Shown: positions 4,825-5,502 of the stretch, one piece after another
Numbering within the stretch: position 1 is the stretch's first letter
Layout: the number at the start of each line of letters is the position of its first letter
Assembly: GCA_013329855.1 (NCBI GenBank)
Contig: DUJI01000206.1
Location: 1 to 5,502 of the forward strand
Length of the DNA: 5,502 nucleotides
Source of the DNA: Thermoplasmata archaeon
GTDB lineage: Archaea; Thermoplasmatota; Thermoplasmata; RBG-16-68-12
Direction: 5' to 3'
The notes under the pieces: generated by a model
Database searches by the model: none
Seen by the model: only the letters and a program-made list of their open reading frames with translations
Told to the model about the DNA's origin: nothing
Made by a program: the position numbers and the translations under genes

Positions 4825-5502
4825 TCAGAACCGTTTCTCCACGTACCGCAGGACGCTCTCGAAGATTCCCTTCCCGTCGCCGTACACGGGATCGCCGCCC
4901 TCCCTGCGGGTCCAGTCCGGATGCAGGTGGCGGAAGAAGCACCGCTCGGGGTGCGGCTGCACGCCGAATACGTTCCCGTCGCGGTTGCAGAGCGCCGCGA
5001 TGTTGTGTGTAGTGCCACTGGGATTCCACGGATACCCAGCGTACGTCCCGCGGTCGTCCACGAAGCGGAAGACGATCTGGTCGTTGTCCCGGAGTTCCTT
5101 GAGCATCCGCTTCTCCCGGTTCCGCGGCAGGAGGAACTTCCCTTCCGCGTGCGCGGAGATGAACGTGACCACCTGGCCGTGCTTCAGGCCGCGCGTGAAG
5201 ACGCAGGAGCCGCGGTTCTCCAGCTTGAGCCGGCTGGGGCGGCATTCGTAGTGGCTCGAGTCGTTCGTGGCGAGCACGGCCTCGGGTTGGTCCAGGTGCG
5301 CGTGGTGGCCCGCTGCGGGAATCGTCGCCAGGCGGCAGTCGGGCAGCTCCGACGCCAGCGCTTCGGCGCCGCCGGGCGTGAGCAGCGTGCTCTCGGCACC
5401 CCGCACCAGGAGCACCGGCGCGCGCACCGCCGCCGGATCCGGCCGCGCCCGGCCCGGAACCGAGAACCAGCGGGCATCGAACTTGAAGCCGAAGCGGCCG
5501 TC
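4825..5502 (-). CDS. purQ: In-frame chimera: alpha/beta hydrolase C-terminus fused to PurQ C-terminal half (5' end beyond window)
   Basis: The frame is open from the window edge (first codon 5502-5500) to TGA at 4827-4825, giving 225 residues. Residues 1-~77 are the end of an alpha/beta hydrolase: RWFSVPGRARPD, the strand APVLLVRGAESTLLT, and the late loop AGHHAHLDQPEAVLA, which carries the usual catalytic His. At about residue 78 it changes without a stop or frameshift into PurQ, the glutaminase subunit of phosphoribosylformylglycinamidine synthase (purine synthesis): TNDSSHYECR, SCVFTRGL, ISAHAEGKF, YPWNPSG, NIAALCNRDGNVFGVQPHPER (catalytic His184 and Glu186), HPDWTRR, then GDGKGIFESVLRYVEKRF. 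PurQ is normally about 220-270 residues; its first ~100, with the GICNG nucleophilic Cys, are absent. As it stands it cannot be a working glutaminase. Either two genes recombined or the assembly joined them wrongly. A GTG at 5427 is internal to the hydrolase and unlikely to be a true start. Confidence 0.8.
   Translation of the reverse strand, partial: DGRFGFKFDARWFSVPGRARPDPAAVRAPVLLVRGAESTLLTPGGAEALASELPDCRLATIPAAGHHAHLDQPEAVLATNDSSHYECRPSRLKLENRGSCVFTRGLKHGQVVTFISAHAEGKFLLPRNREKRMLKELRDNDQIVFRFVDDRGTYAGYPWNPSGTTHNIAALCNRDGNVFGVQPHPERCFFRHLHPDWTRREGGDPVYGDGKGIFESVLRYVEKRF
5263..5280 (-). other. Junction between hydrolase-like and PurQ-like segments
   Basis: Reading the minus strand, PEAVLA is the typical start of the last alpha/beta hydrolase helix, while (L)ATNDSSHYECR aligns with the PurQ stretch that follows its nucleophile half. 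The switch therefore falls around codons Ala-Val-Leu-Ala-Thr-Asn (5280-5263). The Leu-Ala pair fits both families, so a few bases of shared sequence could have guided the join. No repeat, insertion-sequence end or attachment-site-like motif is visible there. Confidence 0.6.

Noticed and set aside
5184..5502. Missing PurQ N-terminus hidden in another frame (simple frameshift)
   Set aside because: The other minus-strand frames in this stretch show no PurQ motifs such as PGGFSYGD or GICNG, whereas the in-frame reading is a clean alpha/beta hydrolase. The break is a replacement, not a frameshift.

Overview
The window looks like a piece of a GC-rich archaeal chromosome (about two thirds G+C by eye). 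Four things point to Archaea. There is a CTP-type riboflavin kinase fused to an N-terminal helix-turn-helix. There is a stand-alone PIN protein of the archaeal FCF1/VapC9-like (COG1412) type. AT-rich TATA-like boxes sit about 25-35 nt ahead of starts, and one gene is followed by a pyrimidine/T-rich terminator. A heterotrophic, high-GC relative of Thermoplasmatota would fit, but that placement is inference.

Layout from left to right. (1) Positions 3-1116, + strand: the C-terminal half of urocanate hydratase (hutU, histidine breakdown) is followed after 4 nt by a small Nudix hydrolase of the ADP-ribose pyrophosphatase type. (2) Positions 1113-2062, - strand: a PadR-family regulator and a four-helix HAAS-domain membrane protein are joined by an ATGA overlap, forming a regulator/membrane-partner pair. 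The pair meets the Nudix gene tail to tail, with the two stop codons sharing bases. (3) Positions 2189-3662, - strand: a 452-residue, cysteine-free, sequon-rich secreted protein with a C-terminal membrane anchor. It has a full control region: TATA box, a perfect 7+5+7 inverted repeat, a leader hairpin, a strong Shine-Dalgarno sequence and a terminator. (4) Positions 3722-4794, + strand: the PIN-domain protein, then the HTH-riboflavin kinase with its own promoter-like element. (5) Positions 4825-5502, - strand: an open frame that runs off the window edge and is an in-frame chimera. Its N-terminal part is the tail of an alpha/beta hydrolase. Its C-terminal part is the second half of PurQ (FGAM synthase glutaminase), lacking the PurQ half that carries the nucleophilic cysteine.

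Most genes are metabolic or housekeeping. I do not see a defence system, CRISPR array, transposon, tRNA or rRNA. The points most worth a second look are the hydrolase-PurQ chimera (real fusion or assembly artefact), the operator-like palindrome and leader hairpin of the unknown surface protein, and the archaeal PadR-HAAS pair. No stretch over 300 bases lacks a gene; the two longest gaps (2063-2230 and 3590-3721) hold the regulatory elements listed.
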